The notes beneath the pieces were generated by a model. That model did not search any database. It saw only the letters and a list, made by a program, of their open reading frames with translations, and was not told where the DNA came from. A program made the translations under genes and the position numbers. A stretch of DNA of 64,000 nucleotides. Origin: Bolinopsis microptera (taxonomy: Eukaryota; Ctenophora; Tentaculata; Lobata; Bolinopsidae). This document shows, piece by piece, positions 11,190 through 22,353 of this stretch (position 1 is its first letter; every line of letters begins with the position of its first letter). Location of the stretch: contig NC_087075.1 in assembly GCF_026151205.1 (NCBI RefSeq), positions 12,384,303 through 12,448,302 on the forward strand. The letters are read 5' to 3'.

Positions 11190-12446
11190 TTATCCAACGT
11201 GGGCTCAAAGCTTTAAAAAGGGAGCCATAATTTAACACAATCAACATATATAGAAAAACATACAATTTCATCTGCACGAAAAAACATGATAAACATTCCA
11301 CATTATAAATCAGACTGATTGTAGTCGAATAAAAGGTTGATGTGTGTGTATTTTGCACTAAGGACTGAAAGACATGCTAAGATTAAACTCGGGATAGAGG
11401 CAACAGTGCACAACAAGCAATGCAAATTTAGGTATCATTATCATGATAGCAAGCATAAAAGGAAACGTTTTCAGTTTTATTGCAACTCTTCATTTCTAAA
11501 AGAGGGTCGATTCATAATTTAGGGAATATATTACAATAAAAAATTCCGCTATCAAAATAGTCATTACACTTCAATACAAAATTCATGAAAAATTGTTGTT
11601 AGCACACACTTACGTACTTTTAATTTTAAACTCTTGACTTGTAGCGCGATACGCTAGATCGGCGAGATGCGCTAGATCGGCGAAATGCGCTACTGTGCCG
11701 CGCCGAGCTGCCCTGAATTGACATCGTCAATTAAACTCTTGACCAGAACACAAACAACAAAACAAAAGAATATCATTAAACAATGCGACAAAAAATATTA
11801 TGTATTTTGTTGTCTAGAAACTTCCATTAACTTGATAAAATTGAGAACGAAAGCACTATTAATACAATCACAGGCTGCTGACTTAAAAGAGACTTGGACT
11901 CCAAACAATTTTAAGTTACAGTAATTTAATCTAATTGCAGCAGCACATAACATAATTTAAACTATTGCTATCATTATTGTACTACAGACTGAAAATATCT
12001 CAGATCTATTTTGGGCGTTTTTAACAACTTGTATTTGTAATTCTTAAATATTAGATATCCTAATTTATAACTTTTTAATCAGAGTGAATTAATAATTGAT
12101 ATTTGATAATTTATTTATTTATTTGATAGTTTAGTCTGATATTGATATTAATATTGATTATATTGATATTGTTATTATTGAATGAAGCTAATTCCAGACA
12201 TAAATAATACTACTTCTATTAACAAAGGGACTTGGAGTATAAACGACCAATTTTGCATAATTGTCTTTCCAACCAAGAATTCAGGAGGCAAGGGTGGGTG
12301 CGTAAACTTTATGGTCTGCACTCTCAGATCCTGTATCACCCTGGATTCATTTCGACGTATTTTTGGTAAAAGTATACATATACTTTCTGGTCACTCTCTT
12401 GCTACTCCAAGTCCCCTAAGATATATGGTCTAAAGTTTGCACTAGT
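11190..12446. other. AT-rich region without recognisable genes
   Basis: No supported coding exon. At 11671-11731 there is a segment ending ATTGACATCGTCAATTAA that recurs in the same orientation at 22380-22440 beside the minus-strand LINE. It is therefore a relic of a dispersed repeat, perhaps the 5' end of the same LINE family. Confidence 0.5.
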
Positions 12447-12453
12447 TATATAT

Positions 12454-13070
12454 ACTAGCAGGAACCCGTCTAACCCTAAAGTGGTGTCAAGACTCAAGAG
12501 ACTAAAATAATTAATATCTATTTAATTCGCGTTTTTGACACCACTTGGGGGTCCAAATTTTGGGTACTAAAATTCTTATTCCTTGGCCAATATTTTATTT
12601 TTTTATGCTGATTTGAAGGCCATAAAGGCATTTGACCCAGTCAAAAAAGTTTCAGTTGTATATCTTTTACGGTTTTTGCGGAAAGTCGCGTTAAAGTTGA
12701 TGCCGTGGTGTCAGTAAAATGGCACGGATCCATCCATATATATCGTCTCGCTTTATATACTAGCAGGAACCCGTATGATATAACCCTAAAATGGTGTCAA
12801 GACTCAAGAAACTAAAATAATTATTACTTATTTAATTGGCGTTTTTGACACCACTTGGGGGTCCAAATTTTTGGCATTAAAATCATTATTCCTTGGCCAA
12901 TTTTTTATTTTTTCATACTGATTTGGAGGCCATTTAAGCATTTGAACCAGCTAAAAAAGTTTCAGTTGTATATCTTTTACGGTTTTTGCGGAAAGTCACG
13001 TTAAAGTTGATGCCGTGGTGTCAGTAAAATGGCACAGATATATATATATATATCGTCTCGCTTTATATAT
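12454..13070. repeat. Two tandem copies of a 305-bp repeat
   Basis: Copy 1 (12454-12758) and copy 2 (12759-about 13070) both begin ACTAGCAGGAACCCGT and end around TCGTCTCGCTTTATATA. Each contains a 12-bp inverted pair AAGTGGTGTCAA / TTGACACCACTT about 40 bp apart and a conserved GTGCCGTGGTGTCAGTAAAA-like block. The terminal CTTTATATA(C/T) followed by TAG is reminiscent of Helitron-like or other repeat ends, but this is not established. Confidence 0.8.
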
Positions 13071-15100
13071 AGTAAGATAGTAAGATAAAATATGTTTTTG
13101 TCTGCTTTAACTGATACTAAATAAAATTGTTGTTTTCTTGAAATTGTTGTTTTCTTGAATTTGCTTCGAATAAATCTGAAGGTTATTTTGCAAATTCAAT
13201 TAACCGTGTGCTTTTGCACCACTACCTTAATGGCAATTATGTGTCCCCACCGGCCTCGTTATGCATTGCTAAACAATCACAGCCCGCGCGGTGTGCGTTT
13301 CAGAAATCTGACCAGTGATCGCTACAAACAAGTTTCGAAGTTTTATGTTTGTTTTTACTTTACGTGCGCGCAGCTCAATCTTGTCGGATCATTGTAAAAA
13401 AGGCAAAATTGATAGTATAATCAATAATATACTAAAAATAAATTACCCAACGCAAACTGCACCGGGTCAATCCATTAAATAAACAATTATAGCGAAGCAC
13501 AATTGGGTTGTAAATATATAATATAATAATAACTATTGCTTTGGCGGGTGCGCGCGCTTCTGCAATGACTTTGGTCATACTCTTATAGCTTGCAGACCAT
13601 TGTTAATGATTTGGTTGATACATGTTTCGTATTCCGCCTTCGGCTTCGCGCGCGAAAAGTGGCATGCAACGTATGTCAATGATTTGGCCCGGCGTGTGCT
13701 ACTTCGAGAAAAAAGCGGCGCGCGCTACTTCGAAGAAATTTAGACAATTAACATCCGTCAACCTTGTAGCACGATATGTTACTGGGCCGAGCCGCGCAGC
13801 CAATAATGCAATTATCGCAACCACTTTGTTAGTAAAACAAAATTTTAGTAAAACAAAATTTTTATTTACCACAAAACAATCAATACATATTTAATATTAT
13901 TATACATTTACAAATAAATCTAAATTTAAATTCAGCTATATACACAATACACAGCCCGCCGCGCAGACAACCACACATTGCTGAGAGATTCTCAGGTGCA
14001 GATGTAAGCACCGCGCGCGTGAGGTTTGTTATTTTACAATTACATGTCACGATATATTATTAATTATCAGAGAATTTTAGAAGCAAAATAATAATTGCAT
14101 ATTGGGAAAATTTCGGTCGTTAACGCAGTACAGGGCGTGGACACTGCGATGCTAATAACGGAAAATTTTGAGGCACGAGTTTCATTCAGCTACCCAATTT
14201 ATATGTGACATGTACTTGTATTAAATTCAGACAAATGTCAGTAACAATCGACGTCAACATTGTGCAACTGTAAACTGCAAAATGTTAACGTCGATTATCA
14301 CTAAATCACATCTCGCAAGTTACTAATTCTTTGCACTATATATGTTACGTCACTATAGCATATGTCATTCATATTATACGTTATATAAGATAAAAATAAA
14401 CATTTTATAATTGTTTCAATGTTCAACACTGCTAAAAAACAAATACCTACTTGCCCATCGATTAAGCAGTCGCCAAAACAAGGCTCAAAGTTAATTTACC
14501 TTCACACCTCGTTTTGGAGACTGAAGGATGTCAATAAATAAATAATGGATAACATTAATACTGAATATGATGGATAATCAGTAATATCAATAAAATCCAC
14601 AATCACTAATCATGTTTTCGATGGGCAAGCACTCGCAACTGGATGCTGAAACAAACGGCGCAAGTCTTGCACCGTTCATGCAGCATACGTCGCGAGATAT
14701 CATGAGCTCCGCTAACTCTGCGATTCTAACGGATGAATTAGGCTACCCCGACAGAAACACAGGTAACAGGGGGTTGTGGAAGGACACGAACACTGTTCGT
14801 TAACTCGTACCCCGGGTACCCCCTATATAGATCTATGTCCCGCCGGAGAGAGCCCACCACCAGTCATATCGAAAGCAGCTTTTAATTCTGCATTATAAAT
14901 ATCGCGTCGTCATAATAAATAATATACATTACCACTACACACTTGTCACTACACACTTTTATGCACAGTTCAACTAAAATATTAACAAGAGACAGAAGAG
15001 TTTTACATCGGCTCAGCACCGCAAGGACGTTGGCTATACACGTGGTTCATAAATTAGTTTGATTTGGGTACTGTTCGACCGGGAAAGTGGTCGGGATTAG
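13071..15100. other. Decayed repeat-rich region
   Basis: Locally GC-richer and CpG-bearing (CGCGCG runs near 13550, 13650 and 14010) in an AT-rich context, as expected of old inserted elements. It contains a 12-bp inverted pair CTTGCCCATCGA (about 14451) and TCGATGGGCAAG (about 14618) enclosing a second pair CCAAAAC / GTTTTGG. No intact gene is seen. Confidence 0.45.
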
Positions 15101-16990
15101 TTCTCATAATGAGTGATCACTGTCGTCAGATATATTAGAGCGGGAACTCCCCCAGGTTCCGGACGAAACGCGCACAGTATTTAGAGTATCAGCGCGCAAT
15201 GCTGTGCGCGTTCATTCCCATATTGTTTTATCATTCGGCGATCGCGTTCAACGTGACTGGTGAGGAAGTGCTATGTTGTTTACCTAAATTCAAGCATGGT
15301 ATCCATAGATAAGATTATCAGTCAGTAAGTGGGAATAACAGGCAAGTATCACTTCTCACTCAGAATTCAGTGAAATTTTTGTCACACCAATCAGTTCCAT
15401 ACCTGTTTTGAGCTCTTAGAAGTGACTGTTTAAGCAAATTCTTGACAGAGCTGCAAGGGGAGGTGAAATTCATCGGCCCAACTTTACGAAATTCGTTCCA
15501 CAGCCATGCAGATTTGTACATAAATTGATTAGTTGGAGAGGGCGTGATTAACAAATTATCTTTCCTATTTGATAAGCCGAATAGGTAGTATAACGAAATT
15601 GGTACTCGTGACTTAATGATCTTAAACAATTCCATTAAACAACGGTATCTGTATAGGTTCTCTATAGCAAGTAGTTCGTGTTTTGTGAATAGAGGTTTGG
15701 TGGACTCTTTAACATAGAATTCAGATCCTAGACGTTGAGAATTAATTGGTCTTGCTCTAGCACATGTCTTGAACTTGTCTACATAGGCTTCAAAGTCTCC
15801 AAAGAGAATCCTGATACACTTCTTTTGAGTAATAAATAGCGGTTTCAACTGATTATTGGGAATACCTCCCCAGACAGAAATAGCATAACCTAGGTGTGAT
15901 TCAAAGAGGGAATGATATATTTGCTTATATAGTGATTCTGGCAAGCATTTCTTAATACGGTAGATACGTCCACAAGCACTACTTAGTTTCTTATTGAGAG
16001 ATAATATGTGTGGTTTCCAGCTTAGTTTATCATCAATGATTACTCCAAGAAATTTTGTCTGACTTACACGTTTAATTATTTTGTTATTTATGGACAAGTT
16101 TTGGCTATCTATATCTGCATTTAATTCGCTATTATCACGTTTAGAGGGAGAAAAGTACATATAACAACACTTCTTTACATTAATGTGCAGTAGGTTAACT
16201 CCCACATACTTGTTTACGGCCTGTAGTACTTCATTAGCCAATTCGTATGCTTTATTTTTCGAATTGGCAGCGACAAATATATTAGTATCGTCTGCAAATA
16301 AGACAAATTTACCCTTATTAGTTATATTGCAAATATCATTGATATACAGTAGGAAAAGTAGAGGTCCTAATACACTACCCTGAGGGACTCCAAATTCGAC
16401 CGGTAATTCATCAGATTTGGTATCTAGAACATTTACAAATTGTTTCCTATTAGACAAGTAACTAGAGATAAGATTCAGAGCATTCCCTCTTATACCGTAG
16501 TTTTTTAATTTAGTAGTTAGTTTACAGTGATCTAGAGTGTCAAAGGCTTTTGAGAGATCGATGAAGACCCCTAGGACATGTTGCTTTTTACTAATTAACG
16601 ATTCTATATGTTCTACAGAGTAGTTCAGTGCATGGCTGGTGGAGTGTCCTTTCCTAAAGCCGAACTGGTTTTCATGTATTATCCCCTTGGAAGTAAGGAA
16701 ACTATAGAGCCTCTTGTAAATTAACTTTTCTAGAATTTTCCCGAATACAGGTAGAGTTGATACTGGTCTATAGTTTTCTAATAGCTGTTCATCTTCTTTT
16801 TTGTAAATGGGGCTGATTCTCCCAGTCTTCAATTTATCGGGGAAGTGGCCTTCTTGCATGCATTTGTTAAAGTATCTAGCTAAGTACGGTGCAGTAATTT
16901 GGCATGACTTCTTGATCACATGAATAGGTATGTCACTGGATTTCCCGTTTTTTAGTTCGCTTATGGTCTCTTTAATTTGATTGATTGCTA
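15100..16990 (-). mobile_element. LINE-A, 3' half (reverse transcriptase part), minus strand
   Basis: Minus-strand coding from about 16985 to a stop at 15360 encodes a non-LTR reverse transcriptase. Motifs include NYRPVSTLPVFGKILEK, the catalytic Asp block FIDLSKAFDTLDH, GVPQGSVLGPLLF, FADDTNIF (the F/Y-x-DD box) and FLGVIIDDKLSW. It continues through the C-terminal thumb region with no RNase H domain. This fits the CR1/Jockey group. A long 3' UTR of about 250 bp follows, with a GGAAC...GTTCC hairpin near 15160. The frame shows no internal stop, but its 5' half lies 3.8 kb away because LINE-B has inserted here. Confidence 0.85.
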
Positions 16991-17718
16991 TGAAAACTAG
17001 CCTACTAGATTCACACAAGAAGATAACGCTAGTTTTTCCATCTTCATCTGATAGGCTGAAGGCTAAAAGTCTTATTGAAAACTCTGATGTCATTAAATTA
17101 CTTGGTTTTCACATCACTCTTTCCCAGAAAGCTCTCCCTAAAGTCACTGTGTCTAATATTCCCAGTCAGATATTCGAAACCATTGAACGCTCTGGTTTAC
17201 CCGCTGAAGATTTCCGGTTACAGACTAAAAAAGCTCTTCTAGATATTATTCCCTTGAAAAATCCTGGACTTAAACACTTGCTAGATAATGAGCATTTCTT
17301 TGAAATTGTGTACATAAATGTTGGACTAAGGTACACTACTGCTGAGATCAAGGTCTCCCCTCAGATTAGGAACCTATTGACAGGAGACGGCAAAATATTC
17401 ATTCTGAATAGTGCTTGTCCTGTTAAGGATAGATTCATCATCAAGCAGTGCTATAATTGTCAGAAGCTCCACCATATTTCCCAAAATTGTCCTGAGAAAG
17501 AAACTCTGGTTTGTATGTATTGCAGCGGTAGGCATAGAACATCAGACTGTCATTACAAGGAAGACCCTAGCAGACATAGATGTCGCAATTGCAGTCTGTC
17601 AAAAGATCCAAGAGTCTCATCTCACTGTAACACTCACCATTCCAGCTCAGAGCAGTGTCCCATCATGCAACAGGCATTGAATCGGTATAAACAAAACATC
17701 CTTACTTCAAAAAACTAG
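16990..17718 (+). CDS. LINE-B ORF1 protein, N-terminally truncated, zinc-knuckle type
   Basis: Nucleic-acid-binding ORF1 protein of the inserted LINE. The frame is already open where the element begins, so the first ATG (16990) is internal and the N-terminus is missing. The C-terminal third has CCHC zinc knuckles: CYNCQKLHHISQNC, then CMYCSGRHRTSDC, then a further C-x2-C...H-C cluster. This triple-knuckle layout is typical of CR1/Jockey-group ORF1 proteins. The preceding region probably corresponds to the RNA-recognition-like domain. The stop lies 29 nt before ORF2, in another frame. Confidence 0.7.
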   Translation: MKTSLLDSHKKITLVFPSSSDRLKAKSLIENSDVIKLLGFHITLSQKALPKVTVSNIPSQIFETIERSGLPAEDFRLQTKKALLDIIPLKNPGLKHLLDNEHFFEIVYINVGLRYTTAEIKVSPQIRNLLTGDGKIFILNSACPVKDRFIIKQCYNCQKLHHISQNCPEKETLVCMYCSGRHRTSDCHYKEDPSRHRCRNCSLSKDPRVSSHCNTHHSSSEQCPIMQQALNRYKQNILTSKN

Positions 17719-17747
17719 CTACAAACTCTAAGTCAGAATGTCAGAGT

Positions 17748-20645
17748 ATGAACTTTGCCCTGTTCAATTGCAGATCCATATGCAATAAAACTGCTGGAGT
17801 CATGCAATTGCTTGAAGACTTTGATACTGATATTTGCTGTGCTACAGAAACTTGGCTGAGAAAAGATGACAATGCTAAGTTTTCTGAGATGAAAGAACTT
17901 GGATATTCCATTCATAGCCAGCCAAGAGCTGGGCGGGGAGGAGGTGTTGCTGTTCTATATAAGAAAAGTCTTAAAGTGACTCCTCAGAAGTGCAAGCGAT
18001 TCAAAACGTTTGAGTCTTGTGAATGTACCTTCAAATCATCTTCTGGAGATATACTACGAATTGTTTCAATTTACCGTTCTGGCACCTCCACATCTCAGAG
18101 TGCTAACATCCCCCAATTTCTAACTGACTTTGAGCAACTCTTGGTTGATTTAGTAGACAAACCTGGAAAGCCCTTGATCATGGGTGATTTTAATATCCAC
18201 ATTGAAGACGAAAATGATTCAGTTGCACAAAGGTTTAATTCACTACTTAAGTCTTGTGGGTGGGTGCAACAAATTTCAGCTGCAACACACAGAGATGGGG
18301 GCATATTAGATCTTGTAATTACCAGGGATGGTTCTTTTACTCACGATTGCATTGAAGTTCTAGATCCTGTCATTACTGATTCTGGCACATCGTCTGACCA
18401 CTACTTTGTTGCTTTTAATTGCAATGTATCTCCAGCACCCATAGGCACTCTAGAACCAATTACTTACAGAAACATTGCTTGCATAGACCTAGATGCTTTT
18501 GTTGAGGACATTCTTAAGTCAAAACTATGTGACACTGATTGCTTCAATGACCTCGATAGTGCAGTTGATATCTATGAGTCTGAGTTGAGCAGTATTTTGG
18601 ACAAGCATGCTAAAGAAAAAACTTTCATCCCAAGAAAAGATCATAACGCTGAATGGTGGTCTACACACTGTCAACAAGCAAAAGCAATGAGAAGAAAGAT
18701 TGAGAGACTGTATCAAAAGAATCATGATTGCCCAGATTATAAACGACTGTACAGGAAAGCATCAGAGAGAGCATCCTCAGTCATTGTATCCACAAGAGAT
18801 CACTTCTACAAAACAAGGTTACAAGATAGTGCAGGTGATGCTAAAAAGACTTATTCCATCGTTAATAAGTTGCTCAATAAAGAAAAAGTTAGTACTACTA
18901 CACCTTCTTGCTCTTCAAATCTTGAGAGTGCTAACAACTTTGCACAGTTCTTTAAATCAAAGGTCGACAACATATACAACAACATTTATTTAGAACAACA
19001 ATCCCTTGAAGATTCTCCTAACTCAGATGAATCTGTTCCTCTTTCTAATAGCCCAAAGATAGTACAATTCCGTCATGTGTCTGATGAGGAACTAGTAAGC
19101 ATCATAAAGAATATGTCCAACAAATTCTGTGATCTTGACCCCATACCTACAAAGATTCTCATCAAGTGTCTCCCAGAACTCCTTCCTCTGATCTCATTTA
19201 TAGTCAATGAATCATTAGTTAAAGGTGAGTTTCCTATAAAACTTAAGGAGGCTCTCATTCGTCCAAGTTTGAAGAAACGTGGCCTTGACGGTGAATCTCT
19301 ATCTAACTATAGGCCTATTAGCAATCTCTCATTCTTGTCAAAAATCATTGAGAAGTGTGTATCTATACAGCTCACCAGTTATCTTGAGGATAACAACTTG
19401 CTTTCTAAAGTTCAGTCCGGCTATAGGAAGTTTCATAGCTGTGAAACTGCAACAACCAGAATCCATAACGACATCTTGATAACTATTGACAAGAAAACTA
19501 AAGTTGTTCTTTTACTTCTAGATTTGAGTGCTGCCTTTGATACTGTCAATCACCCAAGATTAATCAAGAAGCTAAGATCTGCTTATGGCATTACAGGCAT
19601 TGCTCTTACATGGATCAGGTCCTACTTGGCTAACCGTTCATTTTGTGTCAAAGTCCAGGATTCGTCTTCCTCATCAACTGTTCTTGAGATAGGTGTGCCA
19701 CAAGGTTCAATCCTTGGCCCCCTGCTATTCATATTGTACACCAAAGATCTTGAGAACATTGCAAGTATGCATGGGTGCTATATTCATTTGTATGCTGATG
19801 ACACCCAGCTGTATTTCACTCTTGATTCTGATGACCCATCACAGCTAGAGCACAATATGGAACACTGTATGTCTGATATCAAGAAATGGATGACAAAGAA
19901 TTTCCTTCAACTGAATTCTTCTAAGACTGAAGTCATCGTTATATCCTCTAAATTTGACTCAAAAAATATTCCAGCCTCTCTACAGATTGTTAATGATCAA
20001 GAGCCACATGTTGTTAGTGGAACTGTGAAGAGTCTTGGGCTGTATTTGGACAGTTATCTTTCAATGAGTGATCAGATTACGTCAGTGGTTCAAGCATGTA
20101 ATATTCAGATCAGAAATTTGTGGTTTATTGCATCAAAACTGTCTTTTAACCTTAAGATTCAGCTTGTTCATGCTCTAGTACTCTCTAGAATTGATTATTG
20201 CAATAGCGTATATTTTGGACTGAGCTCTTATGATTTAAGTCGTTTACAGAAGGTGCAAAATTCTGCTGTAAGATTTATTTTCGGGAGAGGAAGAAAGGCA
20301 CACACTACTCCACTACTTAAGAAAGTTCATTTTCTACCAGTTAGATTTAGAATAGATTTTAAGATTGCCCTACTTGCCTACAAGTGTTTAAATAATATAG
20401 CTCCTCCTTACTTAAAAGAGTTGATATCTCCTAGGCAGCAAAGTTTTAAAAATGTACGTCTTGATAATGATTATTTTTACCTTAGTTTTCCGCCCTCTCC
20501 TAACTATGTAAACACAGAGAAAGCTTTTAGTCACTGTGCAGTTAAAGTATTTAATTCCTTGCCATACGACATAAGATCAGCTGAGTCAGTTACATCTTTC
20601 AAGACCAAACTTAAAACATACTTCTTTTCTCTAGCATTTGATTGA
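17748..20645 (+). CDS. LINE-B ORF2: endonuclease and reverse transcriptase, intact
   Basis: A 965-residue frame with an N-terminal apurinic-type endonuclease: FNCRSICNK, then ATETWL with the catalytic Glu, GGVAVLYK, IMGDFNIH and the SDHYF box. A reverse transcriptase follows: NYRPISNLSFLSKIIEK, LLDLSAAFDTVNH, GVPQGSILGPLLFILY, YADDTQLYF with both catalytic Asp residues, and LNSSKTEVIVI. The C-terminal LQKVQNSAVRF...LPVRFRIDFKIALLAYKCL block is characteristic of the L2 clade. No RNase H. All catalytic residues seen are intact, so the element may be or may recently have been active, although its ORF1 is truncated here. Confidence 0.93.
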   Translation: MNFALFNCRSICNKTAGVMQLLEDFDTDICCATETWLRKDDNAKFSEMKELGYSIHSQPRAGRGGGVAVLYKKSLKVTPQKCKRFKTFESCECTFKSSSGDILRIVSIYRSGTSTSQSANIPQFLTDFEQLLVDLVDKPGKPLIMGDFNIHIEDENDSVAQRFNSLLKSCGWVQQISAATHRDGGILDLVITRDGSFTHDCIEVLDPVITDSGTSSDHYFVAFNCNVSPAPIGTLEPITYRNIACIDLDAFVEDILKSKLCDTDCFNDLDSAVDIYESELSSILDKHAKEKTFIPRKDHNAEWWSTHCQQAKAMRRKIERLYQKNHDCPDYKRLYRKASERASSVIVSTRDHFYKTRLQDSAGDAKKTYSIVNKLLNKEKVSTTTPSCSSNLESANNFAQFFKSKVDNIYNNIYLEQQSLEDSPNSDESVPLSNSPKIVQFRHVSDEELVSIIKNMSNKFCDLDPIPTKILIKCLPELLPLISFIVNESLVKGEFPIKLKEALIRPSLKKRGLDGESLSNYRPISNLSFLSKIIEKCVSIQLTSYLEDNNLLSKVQSGYRKFHSCETATTRIHNDILITIDKKTKVVLLLLDLSAAFDTVNHPRLIKKLRSAYGITGIALTWIRSYLANRSFCVKVQDSSSSSTVLEIGVPQGSILGPLLFILYTKDLENIASMHGCYIHLYADDTQLYFTLDSDDPSQLEHNMEHCMSDIKKWMTKNFLQLNSSKTEVIVISSKFDSKNIPASLQIVNDQEPHVVSGTVKSLGLYLDSYLSMSDQITSVVQACNIQIRNLWFIASKLSFNLKIQLVHALVLSRIDYCNSVYFGLSSYDLSRLQKVQNSAVRFIFGRGRKAHTTPLLKKVHFLPVRFRIDFKIALLAYKCLNNIAPPYLKELISPRQQSFKNVRLDNDYFYLSFPPSPNYVNTEKAFSHCAVKVFNSLPYDIRSAESVTSFKTKLKTYFFSLAFD

Positions 20646-20811
20646 TTTTGCATTTACATAGGTAAAATGAACTTGTCATGTCTAATTTTCAATTAAACTA
20701 AGCTCAGTTAATGTAAGAGCCGCTTTAGAAAGCACTGGAGTTTATCTCCAGGATTAAATTATATCGAGTTATATGATTTAGCTATAAGGCGGTTTATAAA
20801 AGTTGTAATTA

Positions 20812-22353
20812 TTATAAATTATTATTAATCTCAGTACAGTCAGAATCCCAAAGATAAATACTGGACGTAATTGATGTTGGCAGGTAGTCAGTAAATGAAG
20901 GCAGCGAATTTATTCTCAAATAGTCACCAGAGTATGCTTCGTTCAGGTTAGCTGCAATAGAGGCAAAGTATTTATTGAACTCATTTGCAATTATACGACG
21001 ATTAATCACACGTTCATTATTTATCACGAAGTTCGGCTTGATCTCACGTCTTTTCTTACCACGTAGTTCGTTGATTATCTGCCAGGTTTTCTTACTATCT
21101 CCAGCGCATTCTGTAATCTTAACACCATGATACTTACGTTTTGCAGAATTGATAAGGTGGTTTAATAACTTCCGGTGTGCCTTAAATTCTTCATGACGTG
21201 TTACCTTATTTGTACAATTATAACAAAGAGTAAGACAGTCTGCATGGCTAGGTGAAGAGTTGCTGAGGCATTTCTTCTTAACTGCCTTTTTCCATAGGTC
21301 ATAAAGCTCATGTTTTCTATTTATAGAGGCAATTAGGCCAGATGTAATCCATGGGTTGTTTTTAGCAGTACGTTTAGAACACTTAGGCTGGTCTAGTTTA
21401 CATGCGTTGTCTAGTTGATGATTGAATAGAGTGAAAAAAGTACTGAAATCTTCTGGTGGATCACTTGTTAATTCATTGTCTAGTACTTCGACAAATTTGT
21501 TCACATTAGTTGCACAGTAGTCATAGTACTGGAAGTGCTTTTGTTCATGATCCTCAGCACTGACTAGGGGTGAGTTGAATATGTTAAATACAGCATGATG
21601 GTGACTGATGCAGGTACTAATCGTTCCAGAGCAGATAGAGTTTTCGATGTTGGTGGTGAGTATGTTGTCAATGCATGATTGGTTACATCCTGGTTTATGA
21701 TGCGTAGACGTAGAAATAAGTGGTGATAAACCTAGGCCTAGAATAAGGTTTTCAAAGTCTTGAACGAGTTTACTGTTTTCATCATGGAGATTAATGTGGA
21801 AGTCTCCTAGTATGTAAACATTCTTTTTTGAGCATGATTCAATCATTTTTCTAAGTTCATTTAGTGCCTCTGAGGCGTTCCCACTAGGAGGACGGTACAG
21901 AACTCCTACATGTAGAGGTTCATCATGTTGAATGGTAATAAATAGGGTTTCAAGATTTTTGGTTACCCATGATAATTCTTCGTTTACAACTCCATTAAGT
22001 TCGTCCTTTAAGTACAATGCTACTCCACTTCCCTTCGCTTTATTGATATGTTTATCTTGGTAGAAACAATTGTATCCCTCTAGATGGTAAACAGTGCTTT
22101 CCTCTATTCCAATATTGGTTTCAGCAAGTCCAATAATTTTAAATTTTTCGGCTATTAGGTCTAGTTCCATGCTAAAGGCATCAAAATTTGTTTTATTGCC
22201 ATCTATGTTCTGGAAAATCATGGAGCAGTTGCTTGCAAAACACGGTTTGATATGTGTGTTAAAGTCCTTAATTGTATAGGATCTACAGTTTTCCAAAACA
22301 TCAGACATCTTTTGGAGACATGGGTCACAGTCATTAACTTCAGGATCGGTCAT
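20812..22353 (-). mobile_element. LINE-A, 5' half (endonuclease part), minus strand
   Basis: A 513-residue minus-strand frame beginning at the Met at 22353 encodes the endonuclease end of the same LINE whose reverse transcriptase lies at 15360-16990. Motifs include IIGLAETNIG (catalytic Glu), GSGVALYLKDEL, VGVLYRPPSG, VYILGDFHINLHDE and SCIDNILTT with a terminal SHHHAVF. The frame ends with NNNL and a stop exactly where LINE-B begins (20812), so the stop is created by the insertion. The native continuation is the IKETISELKNGKSSDIP segment near 16980. The split makes this copy inactive. Confidence 0.85.

Larger units (their letters stand above)
9505..11190. repeat. Tandem duplication of the PFDN5 5' flank, second copy split by a hAT element
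   Basis: Copy A (about 9505-9962) and copy B (about 9965-11190, minus the 784-bp insertion) align along their whole length with scattered substitutions and small indels. Both begin with ACAGCTATCTAAGAT and share the blocks AGAGGCTTTCATAGAATGCG, GGGGAATTATACTACACATG and GTACATGGGTGCCTGAAAAG, and both end near TATA(A/G)GAACCT. Copy A abuts the PFDN5 start codon, so the duplicated unit includes the presumptive PFDN5 promoter. Divergence of the copies shows the event is not recent. Confidence 0.85.
16990..20810 (+). mobile_element. LINE-B, L2-like non-LTR retrotransposon inserted into LINE-A
   Basis: A plus-strand element carries a 5'-truncated ORF1 and a complete ORF2, in the opposite orientation to the LINE that surrounds it. 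Its left boundary falls within LINE-A codons near 16985. Its right boundary lies in the AT-rich tail just before the LINE-A frame resumes at 20812. The 3' UTR has a TGGAGTTTATCTCCA stem. No clear target-site duplication could be read because both flanks are AT-rich and repetitive. Intact ORF2 suggests a fairly young insertion. Confidence 0.85.

Noticed and set aside
15360-17093. Single 577-codon gene on the minus strand
   Set aside because: The first 35 or so codons are antisense to LINE-B ORF1. Only the part below about 16990 belongs to the LINE-A reverse transcriptase.
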